Source: Gammaproteobacteria bacterium
GTDB taxonomy: Bacteria; Pseudomonadota; Gammaproteobacteria; Arenicellales; UBA868
Length of the DNA: 64,000 nt
NCBI GenBank assembly: GCA_022450155.1
Contig: JAKUQR010000001.1
Location: 1-64,000 of the forward strand
Direction: 5' to 3'
A program made the position numbers and the translations under genes. Positions 46,109 through 54,507 of the stretch are shown here, in pieces (position 1 is the stretch's first letter; each line of letters begins with the position of its first letter). The notes under the pieces are model-generated. The model was not told the origin of the DNA. It made no database searches and saw only the letters and a list, made by a program, of their open reading frames with translations.

Positions 46109-46744
46109 ATGATTGATCTCTACACTTGGACGACACCGAATGGCCGCAAGGTATCCATTGCCCTGGAAGAACTTGGACTGGAGTACACCGCCCATCCGAT
46201 CGATATCACCCAAGGGGAACAGCACAAACCTGATTTTCTGACTGTTTCACCCAATGCGAAGATCCCGGCCATTGTGGATCATGACAATCAGTACTCAATG
46301 ATGGAATCTGGCGCGATCCTGCTGTATCTCAGCGAAAAGACAGGACAGTTGATGCCAACAGACAAGTCGCGTTACTGGCAAGCCATGCAGTGGCTGATGT
46401 GGCAAATGGCCGGTCCGGGACCCATGCTTGGTCAAGTACATCACTTCACCAAGTACAACCCGGATAAGAGTCCATATGCCCAGGCGCGCTACCTAAAGGA
46501 GGGACAGAGGCTCTATGGTGTACTCGACCGGCATTTGCAAGACCGCCAATTTATTGTGGATGACTATTCAATGGTAGATATCGCGGTCTGGCCCTGGATC
46601 AGCCGTTTTGAATGGCAGACCATTAACATGAACGACTACCCCAATATTGTTCGATGGTATACAACCATCGCCGAGCGCCCAGCTGTACAGTCAGGCTATC
46701 AGGTCCCAAAACCCGCTGGCAGTATCCCCATGCCGGCTACATAA
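46109..46744 (+). CDS. Glutathione S-transferase-like disulfide oxidoreductase (YfcG/Ure2p type)
   Basis: A 211-residue GST with a thioredoxin-like N-domain (MIDLYTWTTPNGRKV, SPNAKIPAIVD, MESGAILLYL) and an all-helical C-domain (WLMWQMAGPGPMLGQVHHF). These blocks match E. coli YfcG closely, a glutathione-dependent disulfide-bond reductase. The Thr-Pro-Asn at residues 9-11 is the usual YfcG active-site turn. It may also process glutathione adducts of reactive aldehydes from the neighbouring aldolases (inference). Confidence 0.92.
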   Translation: MIDLYTWTTPNGRKVSIALEELGLEYTAHPIDITQGEQHKPDFLTVSPNAKIPAIVDHDNQYSMMESGAILLYLSEKTGQLMPTDKSRYWQAMQWLMWQMAGPGPMLGQVHHFTKYNPDKSPYAQARYLKEGQRLYGVLDRHLQDRQFIVDDYSMVDIAVWPWISRFEWQTINMNDYPNIVRWYTTIAERPAVQSGYQVPKPAGSIPMPAT

Positions 46745-46775
46745 TCCAGCCGACGAGTTAAGAGAGCCAGACACG

Positions 46776-47525
46776 ATGGACCTTGGACTTACGGGCAAAA
46801 GCGCAATTATCACCGGGGGCAGCCGTGGCATTGGTCTTGCCATAGCGAAAGCATTCGCTCAAGAAGGCGCCAACGTTTCTATCTGCGCAAGATCAGAAAG
46901 CCCTCTGTCGAGCGCGAAAGCCTCCCTTGACGCCTATGGAACCACGGTCCATTCATTATCCTGCGACGTATCAGATCCGGCGGCACTCCATGACTACATC
47001 CAGGCGGCGCATCACGCACTCGGCGGTCTGAACGTGCTGGTCAATAACCCTTCTGGGTTCGGACGTACCGACGATGAAGCGGGTTGGAAAATATCAATCG
47101 ACATCGACCTGATGGCCTCGGTACGGGGCTGCTGGTCTGCAGTCCCTTTGATCGAAAAATCTGGCGGTGGTGCAATCATTCATATTTCATCGATATCGGG
47201 ATTGACCCAAAGTCAACGGACTCCCCCTTACGGCGCAGTAAAAGCCGCCCTCAATCAGTACACGAAGACACAAGCCCTGGAACTCGCACCAAGATCAATT
47301 CGAGTCAACGCGATCGCCCCGGGATCGATTTATTTCGACGGTGGCCTGTGGGATCAAGCTCAAACCGCCAACCCGGAACTCTATGCGAATATTCTTGCAA
47401 GCATTCCCAGCGGACGTTACGGTACGCCCGAGGAAGTCGCTGCCGTAGCCGTGTTTCTGGCCTCGGAGCGTGGTTGCTGGGTGACAGGTCAGACCATTGC
47501 TGTAGACGGTGGCCAGATGCTGTAA
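46776..47525 (+). CDS. SDR family oxidoreductase
   Basis: A 249-residue classical SDR: GGSRGIG, VNNPSGFG in place of NNAG, Ser in HISSISG, YGAVK catalytic motif, RVNAIAPGSIYFDGG and VDGGQML at the end. The ORF extends upstream to 46647 but would overlap the GST gene, so the ATG at 46776 is chosen. The NNPSG variant is seen in some reductases acting on small acids. Substrate unknown. Confidence 0.92.
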   Translation: MDLGLTGKSAIITGGSRGIGLAIAKAFAQEGANVSICARSESPLSSAKASLDAYGTTVHSLSCDVSDPAALHDYIQAAHHALGGLNVLVNNPSGFGRTDDEAGWKISIDIDLMASVRGCWSAVPLIEKSGGGAIIHISSISGLTQSQRTPPYGAVKAALNQYTKTQALELAPRSIRVNAIAPGSIYFDGGLWDQAQTANPELYANILASIPSGRYGTPEEVAAVAVFLASERGCWVTGQTIAVDGGQML

Positions 47526-47600
47526 GCCTGTCGACTCCAATCTGTGTATCAACTCCAAACCCGGGATAAAATTGGTCGGCAGAACCCAAGGAGACCGAGC

Positions 47601-48380
47601 ATGAACAAAGCACTGGACAGCACTGAGTTGTCACCTGACCAACTTGTCAAAGCCGAACAGGTGCTGCGTATAGAACTCGCCGGCGCTTACCGGCTGGTCG
47701 ACTACTTTGGCTGGTGCGAGCTAATTTATGGTCACCTGACAGCCCACGTGCCCGGACCCGAGCCGCACTTTCTGATCAACCCATACGGGCTGAACTATGA
47801 CGAAGTCACCGCGTCGAACCTAGTGAAAATCGACCTGGAGGGCAAGGTGGTGGAACCGACTGACCACCGGGTCAATGAAGCGGGCTTCATCATTCATTCA
47901 GCGATCCACATGCAGCCGAAGACCCAGAACCGCGTGGTGATGCACACGCACAGCCGATCCGGGACGGCGGTCGCCGCCTTGAAGGCCGGACTGCTGCCAA
48001 TCAGCATGGGTGCAACCATCTTCTTCGAAGACCTGGCCTACCACGAATACGAAGGTCCCAGCCTGTACCTGGACGAGCGCGAGCGGTTGCAAGCCTCATT
48101 GGGCGACAAGAAGGCCCTCATCCTCAAAAACCACGGCCTGGTCACGGTCGGAGCAACCGTTGCCGAGGCGTTCCTGCGGCTTTACCGACTCGAACGTGCC
48201 TGCCAAACACAACTTGATGCGGCGGCGGCTGGTGAACTCCAACTGCTGGACGAGAGCGTGGCACGAAAGTCTGGCCGCGACGTCAACCGATTTATGGAAT
48301 CGGCCAGCGACTACGGCGAGCTCGAATTCGCCGCTCTACTGCGAAAGATCGATCGGATTGACGATTCCTACCGACATTGA
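47601..48380 (+). CDS. Class II aldolase/adducin family protein
   Basis: A 259-residue zinc-dependent aldolase or decarboxylase of the FucA/OtnC type. It has the conserved GHLTAHVPG, HFLINPYGLNYDEVTASNLVKID, VMHTHSRSGTAV (zinc His pair) and LKNHGLVTVG. AAGGAGA precedes the ATG at 47601. Family enzymes cleave or decarboxylate phosphorylated sugars and 3-oxo-tetronates; no kinase is nearby. It precedes the ThDP subunits by 18 bases. Confidence 0.92.
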   Translation: MNKALDSTELSPDQLVKAEQVLRIELAGAYRLVDYFGWCELIYGHLTAHVPGPEPHFLINPYGLNYDEVTASNLVKIDLEGKVVEPTDHRVNEAGFIIHSAIHMQPKTQNRVVMHTHSRSGTAVAALKAGLLPISMGATIFFEDLAYHEYEGPSLYLDERERLQASLGDKKALILKNHGLVTVGATVAEAFLRLYRLERACQTQLDAAAAGELQLLDESVARKSGRDVNRFMESASDYGELEFAALLRKIDRIDDSYRH

Positions 48381-48398
48381 TATCCCGAGGAAGCCTCC

Positions 48399-48926
48399 GT
48401 GAACAAAAGCTTTAGCAGCCAGGACAACTGGGCCGACAATCTCTACGACAAGCTACGCTCGATGGACATCAGCCTGTTTACCTATGTACCCGACGCCGGT
48501 CACAGCGCCATGATCAACCGTGCACTGGCGGATCCCGATGTGACCTCGGTGCCACTCGCCACTGAGGAAGAAGGCGTGTCGCTTCTTGCCGGCGCGCACC
48601 TGGGCGGCAGTCGTGGCGTGCTGTTGTTGCAGAGCAGCGGCGTGGGTAACTGCATCAACATGCTGTCTCTGACCAATATCGGACGGTTTCCGCTGCTGTC
48701 CATCGTCAGCATGCGCGGTGATTACGGCGAACAGAATCCTTGGCAGTTTCCGATGGGCCAGGGCACCCAACCGTGCCTGGAGGCCATGGGTACAATTTGC
48801 CTGCGGGTCGAAACTCCAGACGATGTAGTGCCGACAATCGAAGCAGCGGTCAACATGGCCTACCGCTCGGATCAGTCCGTTGCCCTGTTGCTTTCGCAAA
48901 GACTGATCGGCGCCAAGCCATTCTAA
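48399..48926 (+). CDS. ThDP-dependent decarboxylase, PYR-domain subunit (sulfo/phosphonopyruvate decarboxylase alpha-like)
   Basis: A 175-residue protein equal to the PYR half of sulfopyruvate/phosphonopyruvate decarboxylase: TYVPDAGHSAMINRAL, then PLATEEEGVSLLAGAHLGG with the cofactor-activating Glu, and LLLQSSGVGNCINML. The length matches ComD. GTG start with GAGGAAG upstream. It is followed, in the same reading frame, by only one TAA and 17 sense codons before the next ATG, so the pair could be a split or interrupted single enzyme. Acts with the next gene. Confidence 0.88.
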   Translation: MNKSFSSQDNWADNLYDKLRSMDISLFTYVPDAGHSAMINRALADPDVTSVPLATEEEGVSLLAGAHLGGSRGVLLLQSSGVGNCINMLSLTNIGRFPLLSIVSMRGDYGEQNPWQFPMGQGTQPCLEAMGTICLRVETPDDVVPTIEAAVNMAYRSDQSVALLLSQRLIGAKPF

Positions 48927-48977
48927 ATACGCAAAACTGGAAACGAACCCACCCCAACCCAAGGATACACACAGGTC

Positions 48978-49586
48978 ATGGCAGCATCCCAACAGGCAGT
49001 AAGTGCACAGACCAGTTTCACCCTGGACCGGGGCGAGGCCGTACCGGCAGTGGTCGGTGACCCCAGTTATTTTCTGATCATCGCAGGACTCTCCTGGTCA
49101 GCCAAGGATGTTGGCAAATTGACCGGCGAGGCCCCCAACGCCTTCCTGATGGGCGGAGGTATGGGCGGTGCCATAACAATGGCGCTGGGTCTGGCCCTGG
49201 CTCAACCTGAACGGGCCGTGCTGGCGGTGTTCGGTGACGGCGAGTGTCTGATGAACGTCGGCAGCCTGTCGACGGTGGGCTTCATGCAACCGAAGAACCT
49301 CTCAATGCTGTGCGTAGACAACGGTACCTACGGCGAGACCGGTAATCAGCTGACGCACACTGCACGCAACGCCGACCTTGAAATAATCGCCCAGGGTTGC
49401 GGCATCGCCAGCACGCTGACAGTGCATTCCGAGGCGCAGTATGCGGCCGCGACCGCTCTGCTGCGCGAGGACGGTGCACCGCGGTTTGTGCTGTTGCGGG
49501 TGAACGACGACCCTCCGCGAACTTATGGGCGCAACTTCGACGCCGTCGAGCGAAAACAGCTATTCCGCCGGCATCTGCTATCCTGA
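48978..49586 (+). CDS. ThDP-dependent decarboxylase, PP-domain subunit (beta-like)
   Basis: A 202-residue protein with the ThDP-diphosphate domain. The magnesium/ThDP motif is GDGE...N (GDG, 26 residues, then Asn in VDNGTYGETG). It also has FLMGGGMGGAITMALGLAL. This corresponds to ComE, or the C-terminal half of phosphonopyruvate decarboxylase. It shares the frame of the previous gene. AAGGA sits 14 bases before the ATG, a long spacing. It ends a 45.3-49.6 kb run; the 127-base gap after it holds nothing clear. Confidence 0.88.
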   Translation: MAASQQAVSAQTSFTLDRGEAVPAVVGDPSYFLIIAGLSWSAKDVGKLTGEAPNAFLMGGGMGGAITMALGLALAQPERAVLAVFGDGECLMNVGSLSTVGFMQPKNLSMLCVDNGTYGETGNQLTHTARNADLEIIAQGCGIASTLTVHSEAQYAAATALLREDGAPRFVLLRVNDDPPRTYGRNFDAVERKQLFRRHLLS

Positions 49587-49713
49587 ATACAACAAGACCC
49601 TGTAATAAACCCGTTCCAGCTGATAAGCAGCATGTCTAGGAGAACTCACCGTCAGTCACTCGACCAAGTGCACAATCGCCGCGAAAGATCCGGTCAATCC
49701 TAGGCCAGCGTCG

Positions 49714-50391
49714 TTAAGCCGCCGTCGCCAGACGGACTGAAGCGACCGCTTGTATTGTTGCCGCCTGACAGGGATCAATAACTGGCACATTCAGATCAGC
49801 GGCGATACGCCGCCGAAATCGAGCCATACCGGCACATCCTAGAATCAGCACGTCGGCTCCATGACTGTCGATGAGTTCCTGCCCAACCGCAAGTAAGTGT
49901 TCACCCGCCGTGTCACTTTCAAGACCACTGACGCCCGTATCCAACGGCAGACTGGCGGCATAACGCTCCGATAATCCCAGTTGGCGAACGTATCTTTGTT
50001 GTCGGATCACTGATGCTCGAAGAATCGCAATCACTCCAAACTTCTCCCCCAAATTCAAAGCCATTGAATAAGCACTTTCCGCGATCCCAAACACCGAACT
50101 GGATGTGATTTCTCGAGCAGAGTGGAGTCCTGGATCACTAAAACAGGCGATAACGAATGCATCAGTAGTGGCATCCTCTTTTCGTATCAGATCAGACAAC
50201 GGTGCCACTACCCCATCAACATGACATTGCGTCTCAATGCCGGGCGGTCCTTCTTTTAGCGTCAGGCAGTCAATCACCGGGCCCTCAGACCACCGCAATG
50301 GATCGACCGCTTCATCTATACTCTTGGTGACCGCTTCAGATGAATTTGGATTGATAATAGTGATTCGCCCAGTGGGCTTCGATTTTCCCAT
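49714..50391 (-). CDS. Asp/Glu/hydantoin racemase family protein
   Basis: A 225-residue racemase of the hydantoin racemase family. It opens ITIINPNSSEAVTKSI; the two catalytic Cys are in VIACFSDPGL (near 86) and ILGCAGMARF (near 180). AGGAGAG precedes the ATG. Divergent from an N-carbamoyl-D-amino-acid hydrolase over 209 bases. Family members racemise 5-substituted hydantoins or aspartate/glutamate; the neighbour favours hydantoin-type substrates. Confidence 0.9.
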   Translation of the reverse strand: MGKSKPTGRITIINPNSSEAVTKSIDEAVDPLRWSEGPVIDCLTLKEGPPGIETQCHVDGVVAPLSDLIRKEDATTDAFVIACFSDPGLHSAREITSSSVFGIAESAYSMALNLGEKFGVIAILRASVIRQQRYVRQLGLSERYAASLPLDTGVSGLESDTAGEHLLAVGQELIDSHGADVLILGCAGMARFRRRIAADLNVPVIDPCQAATIQAVASVRLATAA

Positions 50392-50485
50392 GAACGACTA
50401 CTCTCCTTTGCCGGACAAATGTTATCCACACATACATCAAGTCAATATCCCAACGACAATTATATCGCCGTCTAGTCATCAAGTA

Positions 50486-50512
50486 GTCCTAAAATCCGTA
50501 CAACTGTAGGAC
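50486..50512. promoter_or_regulatory. Inverted repeat GTCCTA-N15-TAGGAC in the racemase/carbamoylase divergent region
   Basis: Perfect six-base arms 15 bases apart between divergent genes, 36 bases upstream of the extended -10 for the carbamoylase. It could be a regulator site; weak on its own. Confidence 0.28.
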
Positions 50513-50547
50513 CTTGAAATCTACGTATAGCCGAAAAAGTGAGTGTC

Positions 50548-50556
50548 TGATATAAC
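50548..50556 (+). promoter_or_regulatory. Extended -10 promoter TGATATAAC for the N-carbamoylase gene
   Basis: TGA directly followed by TATAAC forms an extended -10 element 45 bases before the ATG at 50601. No good -35 is seen, as is common for extended -10 promoters. Confidence 0.45.
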
Positions 50557-50600
50557 GTCTCTTAAAATTTTACAGTAACTAAATTCCGTGGAGTATCGCC

Positions 50601-51539
50601 ATGGCTAGAGTGTTAACAGTAGGCGCAGCACAGTTGGGCCCAATTCAAAAATCCGAAAACAGAGCGAGTGTCGTCAAGCGCATGGAATCTTTGATGAACG
50701 CTGCCAAACAGAAAGGGTGTGACCTGGTGGTGTTTCCGGAGCTTGCCCTCACTACTTTTTTCCCTCGATGGTATATGACTGATCAGAGAGAGATTGATCA
50801 GTGGTTCGAATCTGAAATGCCGGGCCCGGACACTCAACCGTTGTTCGACATGGCGCGACAGGCGAATATGGCCTTTCACCTGGGTTATGCCGAGTTGTCG
50901 GTAGAATCCGATCATACCCACCGGTACAACACTGCTATCCTGGTTAACAAAAAAGGCGAAATTTCTTCCAAGTACCGAAAAATTCACCTGCCTGGTCATG
51001 ATGAATTCGATCCGGACAGGGATTTTCAACATCTTGAGAAACGTTACTTTGAAGTTGGCGATCTAGGATTTCCAGTCTGGCGCTTTCTGGGTGGAATCTT
51101 TGGGATGTGCATCTGCAACGACCGTCGCTGGCCCGAAACCTATCGCGTAATGGGTCTTCAAGGAGTAGAAATGGTCATTCTCGGCTATAACACACCGACT
51201 ACAAATTCCCAGTCTAATGAAGCACCCCACGTCCGTGCTTTCCACAATTTGTTGTCCATGCAGGCTGGTGCTTATCAGAACAGTACCTGGGTGGTTGGAG
51301 TTGCGAAAGCCGGCAATGAAGATGGGCATGAACTGATGGGTGGGAGCGCAATCATTGCGCCCAGCGGTGAACTGGTTGCTCAGTGTTTGACTCTAGACGA
51401 CGAACTGGTGTTCGCAGACTGCGATCTCGATGCAACGATATTTGGCAAACAAACCACTTTTGATTTCGGCCGGCATCGTCGTATCGAGCACTATACCCTC
51501 ATCACTCAGCAAAACGGCGTTACATTGCCGCCAGACTGA
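50601..51539 (+). CDS. N-carbamoyl-D-amino-acid hydrolase (nitrilase superfamily)
   Basis: A 312-residue C-N hydrolase that converts N-carbamoyl-D-amino acids to D-amino acid, CO2 and ammonia. It matches the Agrobacterium D-carbamoylase pattern: VVFPELALTTFFPRWY (Glu47), SKYRKIHLPGHDEF (Lys127), CICNDRRWPETYRVMG (Cys172) and HNLLSMQAGAYQN. All catalytic residues are present and length is as expected. It has GTGGAG and an extended -10 promoter upstream. No hydantoinase is adjacent. Local G+C is lower than in much of the window. A crotonase gene follows after four bases. Confidence 0.95.
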   Translation: MARVLTVGAAQLGPIQKSENRASVVKRMESLMNAAKQKGCDLVVFPELALTTFFPRWYMTDQREIDQWFESEMPGPDTQPLFDMARQANMAFHLGYAELSVESDHTHRYNTAILVNKKGEISSKYRKIHLPGHDEFDPDRDFQHLEKRYFEVGDLGFPVWRFLGGIFGMCICNDRRWPETYRVMGLQGVEMVILGYNTPTTNSQSNEAPHVRAFHNLLSMQAGAYQNSTWVVGVAKAGNEDGHELMGGSAIIAPSGELVAQCLTLDDELVFADCDLDATIFGKQTTFDFGRHRRIEHYTLITQQNGVTLPPD

Positions 51540-51543
51540 ACCT

Positions 51544-52356
51544 ATGTCTGAACTCGTACTTTATGAACGCAACGACACCGTCGCGGTAATTACACTTAAC
51601 CGTCCTGAGCGCTTGAATGCGATGGATCAGTCGATGTTGGAGGCGTTGAACCAGGCTGCCCAACGTGCAGAACAAGATGACCACATCCGTGCAGTGGTTC
51701 TGACCGGATCCGGCAATGCATTCTCCAGCGGCTTTGACCTTAAAGCTCAGGCTGAACATACCCCTCGGGGTATCGACGAATGGCGACCGATTCTGAGGCG
51801 AAACTTTGATGCCTGTATGACGTTTTGGCATCTTGCAAAGCCAACCGTAGCAGCGGTCCACGGCCCGGCGCTCGCTGGTGCCTGTGAACTGGCCATGGCC
51901 TGTGACATCACTGTCGCGGACGAGACCGCCGTTTTTGGCGAGCCGGAGCTGCGCTTTGGCGCCGGTATCGTCGTCATGTTGTTGCCCTGGATGGTCGGAC
52001 CCAAGCGTGCAAAAGAGATCATCCTTCTCGGTCTGGACAATATCTCCGCTCAAGAGGCTGCACAGATCGGGTTGGTCAACCGAGTGGTACCGAAAGGCAA
52101 AGATCTTGAAACGGCATTGTCGATCGCCAGCAGACTCTCAAGGATCGACCAACCACTGATGGCTCAGACCAAGCAAGCCATTAACCAAGCTTATGCCATC
52201 ATGGGCATGGAACAGGCACTCGAAGCGGCCCTCGAGATCGACATCCAAATTGAAGGTAAAGGCATGCCGACTAAAGCCCGATTTCTACAGATTGTACGAG
52301 ATCAAGGGTTGCGTGCAGCCATTGCCTGGCGCGACAGCCTGACCGACGAAAATTAA
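51544..52356 (+). CDS. Enoyl-CoA hydratase/isomerase (crotonase) family
   Basis: A 270-residue crotonase: ITLNRPERLNAMDQSM, GSGNAFSSGFDLKA, ALAGACELAMACDITVAD (oxyanion hole) and FGEPELRFGAG with a Glu at the catalytic position. The upstream frame opens at 51430 inside the carbamoylase; the ATG at 51544 is four bases after its stop. Hydrates or isomerises an enoyl-CoA. It converges with the CitE-CaiB unit, which could supply CoA esters (inference). Confidence 0.92.
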   Translation: MSELVLYERNDTVAVITLNRPERLNAMDQSMLEALNQAAQRAEQDDHIRAVVLTGSGNAFSSGFDLKAQAEHTPRGIDEWRPILRRNFDACMTFWHLAKPTVAAVHGPALAGACELAMACDITVADETAVFGEPELRFGAGIVVMLLPWMVGPKRAKEIILLGLDNISAQEAAQIGLVNRVVPKGKDLETALSIASRLSRIDQPLMAQTKQAINQAYAIMGMEQALEAALEIDIQIEGKGMPTKARFLQIVRDQGLRAAIAWRDSLTDEN

Positions 52357-52376
52357 GGCCAACAGATAGCTACACG

Positions 52377-53258
52377 TCAGACACGGTGTAAGCGTTCGGC
52401 GAGCATGAGCAGTTGTGCTGAACGCCTCACGATGGGCTCATCCAGCATCTTACCCTCAAACTCTACAGATCCCTGCCCCTTGGCTCTGGCCTCATCGTAA
52501 GCGGCGACAATGGCACGTGCCCGGGTGAGTTCTTCGGCTGTTGGCGTCATTTCCTCGTTCAACACCCTGACTTGAATCGGGTGAATACAGAAAGAGCCGA
52601 CAAACCCCAAACGTCTCGCCTGTCGAATCGTCGCCCGAAACTTTTCTTCATCACGATACTCCGCAATGGACCCGACAAACCCCAAGGGCAGTATTCCGGC
52701 AGCGCGCGCCGCCAGCATGGTCTGCAGTGTAGGTGCAAAAAGTCCTTCCGACTCTGGCAACATACCCGTTTCCAGTGCGAAGTCTTCCTGACCCAGCGTC
52801 ATGGCCACCACGCGCGCATGTGCCGATGCAATCTCTCTGGCCTGAAAGTACGCCTGCGGTGTCTCAATCATCACGATCAGCCGGGTGTGGCCCGACTCAA
52901 GCCCTCGTTCGGCCTCCAATTCTTCCAGTATTTCAGCAACTGCGCACACGTACCCCGGATCCGGCACCTTAGGCAGCGCCAATGCGGTAACACCATGAGC
53001 AACCGACGCTTCAATGTCACGGATCGCCAGTCGCCAGGGCCGGTTGATTCGCACCAGCACATCGACACCGGAGCCGCTGAGGCGCCGGACAGCATCCTGT
53101 AGACCATCCCGGGTTGAAGATTTCTCAGCTGCCGGCACACTGTCTTCCAGATCCAGTACATAGGCATCAGCACCTCGTTTGACAGCACCATCGATAAATC
53201 GATCCCGATTGGCCGGCACAAATAACAGTGACCGCCAGTACGGCAGTTCAGTATCCAT
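52377..53258 (-). CDS. HpcH/HpaI family, CitE-like CoA-ester lyase (third family member)
   Basis: A 293-residue CitE-type lyase: RSLLFVPANRDRF, YVLDLEDSVP (metal Asp), VRINRPW, MIETPQAYF (metal Glu), MTLGQEDFALETGM and FEGKMLDEPIV. Related enzymes cleave malyl-CoA or citramalyl-CoA. It is joined to the CaiB gene by TGATG, sharing one base. Together they suggest activation of a hydroxy acid by CoA transfer and then retro-aldol cleavage (inference). Confidence 0.92.
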   Translation of the reverse strand: MDTELPYWRSLLFVPANRDRFIDGAVKRGADAYVLDLEDSVPAAEKSSTRDGLQDAVRRLSGSGVDVLVRINRPWRLAIRDIEASVAHGVTALALPKVPDPGYVCAVAEILEELEAERGLESGHTRLIVMIETPQAYFQAREIASAHARVVAMTLGQEDFALETGMLPESEGLFAPTLQTMLAARAAGILPLGFVGSIAEYRDEEKFRATIRQARRLGFVGSFCIHPIQVRVLNEEMTPTAEELTRARAIVAAYDEARAKGQGSVEFEGKMLDEPIVRRSAQLLMLAERLHRV

Positions 53259-54493
53259 CAGATGACTCCTTGCTCCACTAGGGTAGACAGTTCAGTTTCA
53301 TCGATACCGATATCGCCCAGTATCTCGATGTTGTGTTCACCCAGCGTGGGTGCGGGAGAGCGAATCATGCCAGGTGTTTCAGACAGTCGAGCGGCAACGT
53401 TGTGCATCACGACACTGTCGATATCCTCATCCGGAAGTCGAACCATCACCTTGTTTTCCTTTACCAGCGGATCACTCAGCATACCCAACGTATCGTGCAC
53501 CGGCCCTACCGTGACACCGCCATCGCGAAAAATCTGCAAAACATCGCACTGATCATGGTTTTCAATGAACTGGGCAATAACCCGGTCCAACTGGTCGTTG
53601 TTCTGTACCCGATCCGAATTGGTCAGAAACCGCTTGTCTTCTATCAACTCGGGTCGACCGATAGTGCGCATCAGCCGCTCATACATTGATTGCATGGAAG
53701 CTGACAGCGCCACAAACTGTCCATCACCACAGCGATAGGTATTTCGAGGTGCGGTTAGATTTGAGCGGCTTCCCTGCCGCTCCGGCAGTTGACCGGTTAA
53801 TTCATAAAGCGCGGCCTGTGGGCCCAGAATTGACAACAGGGGATCAAATAACGGCAGATCCACAACCTGTCCTTTTCCCTGATCAACTTCACAGTGCCGC
53901 AGCGCCACCAGTGCAGCGACTGCACCGTAGAGTCCAGCCACCATGTCCGCGAGCGCAAGCGGTGGCAGTACTGGCGGCCGGTCGGCAAAACCGTTCATCG
54001 CTGCAAACCCGGAACGGGCTTCAACCAGGCTGCCAAAGCCCGGCACCGACCGATCCGGGCCACTCTGCCCCCAACCGGATATACGGACAATAACCAGCTT
54101 GGGATTTACCGCATGAAGCACTTCGGGGCCCAGTTCCCACTGTTCCAGAGTACCAGGCAGGAAATTTTCAACCAGCATTTGGGCTGTCTTGACCAGATCC
54201 AACAAGATAGCGCGTCCTCGGTCAGAACGCATATTGACGGTTATACTTTTCTTGTTCCGAGCGTAAACCTTCCAGTGAATGCTGACTCCTTCCACACGCC
54301 AGTTGCGCAGGTCATCTCCCTGACCTGGCCGCTCAACCTTGACGACTTCAGCGCCGAAATCGGCCAGTATATGGGTGAGCGCATTGCCGGCAACCAGACG
54401 GGATAAGTCGAGTATACGAACCCCGTCGAGTGGCGCCGCCGCATTGGGGGCAAAGTCTTGCCGGGCCAGATCGAATGGATCAAGTGCAGCCAA
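53258..54493 (-). CDS. CaiB/BaiF family III CoA-transferase
   Basis: About 411 residues with LDGVRILDLSRLVAG near the start, EVVKVERPG, WKVYARNKKSITVNM, ENFLPGTLEQWELG and LALADMVAGLYGA with the catalytic Asp. Length fits the family. The frame runs to 54634, overlapping the binding-protein gene, and lacks a good ATG after its stop; a TTG at 54493 is the most likely start. It transfers CoA to a carboxylic acid. Coupled to the CitE-like lyase by TGATG. Confidence 0.9.
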   Translation of the reverse strand: MAALDPFDLARQDFAPNAAAPLDGVRILDLSRLVAGNALTHILADFGAEVVKVERPGQGDDLRNWRVEGVSIHWKVYARNKKSITVNMRSDRGRAILLDLVKTAQMLVENFLPGTLEQWELGPEVLHAVNPKLVIVRISGWGQSGPDRSVPGFGSLVEARSGFAAMNGFADRPPVLPPLALADMVAGLYGAVAALVALRHCEVDQGKGQVVDLPLFDPLLSILGPQAALYELTGQLPERQGSRSNLTAPRNTYRCGDGQFVALSASMQSMYERLMRTIGRPELIEDKRFLTNSDRVQNNDQLDRVIAQFIENHDQCDVLQIFRDGGVTVGPVHDTLGMLSDPLVKENKVMVRLPDEDIDSVVMHNVAARLSETPGMIRSPAPTLGEHNIEILGDIGIDETELSTLVEQGVI

Positions 54494-54507
54494 AACTTGT
54501 GCCAGGT

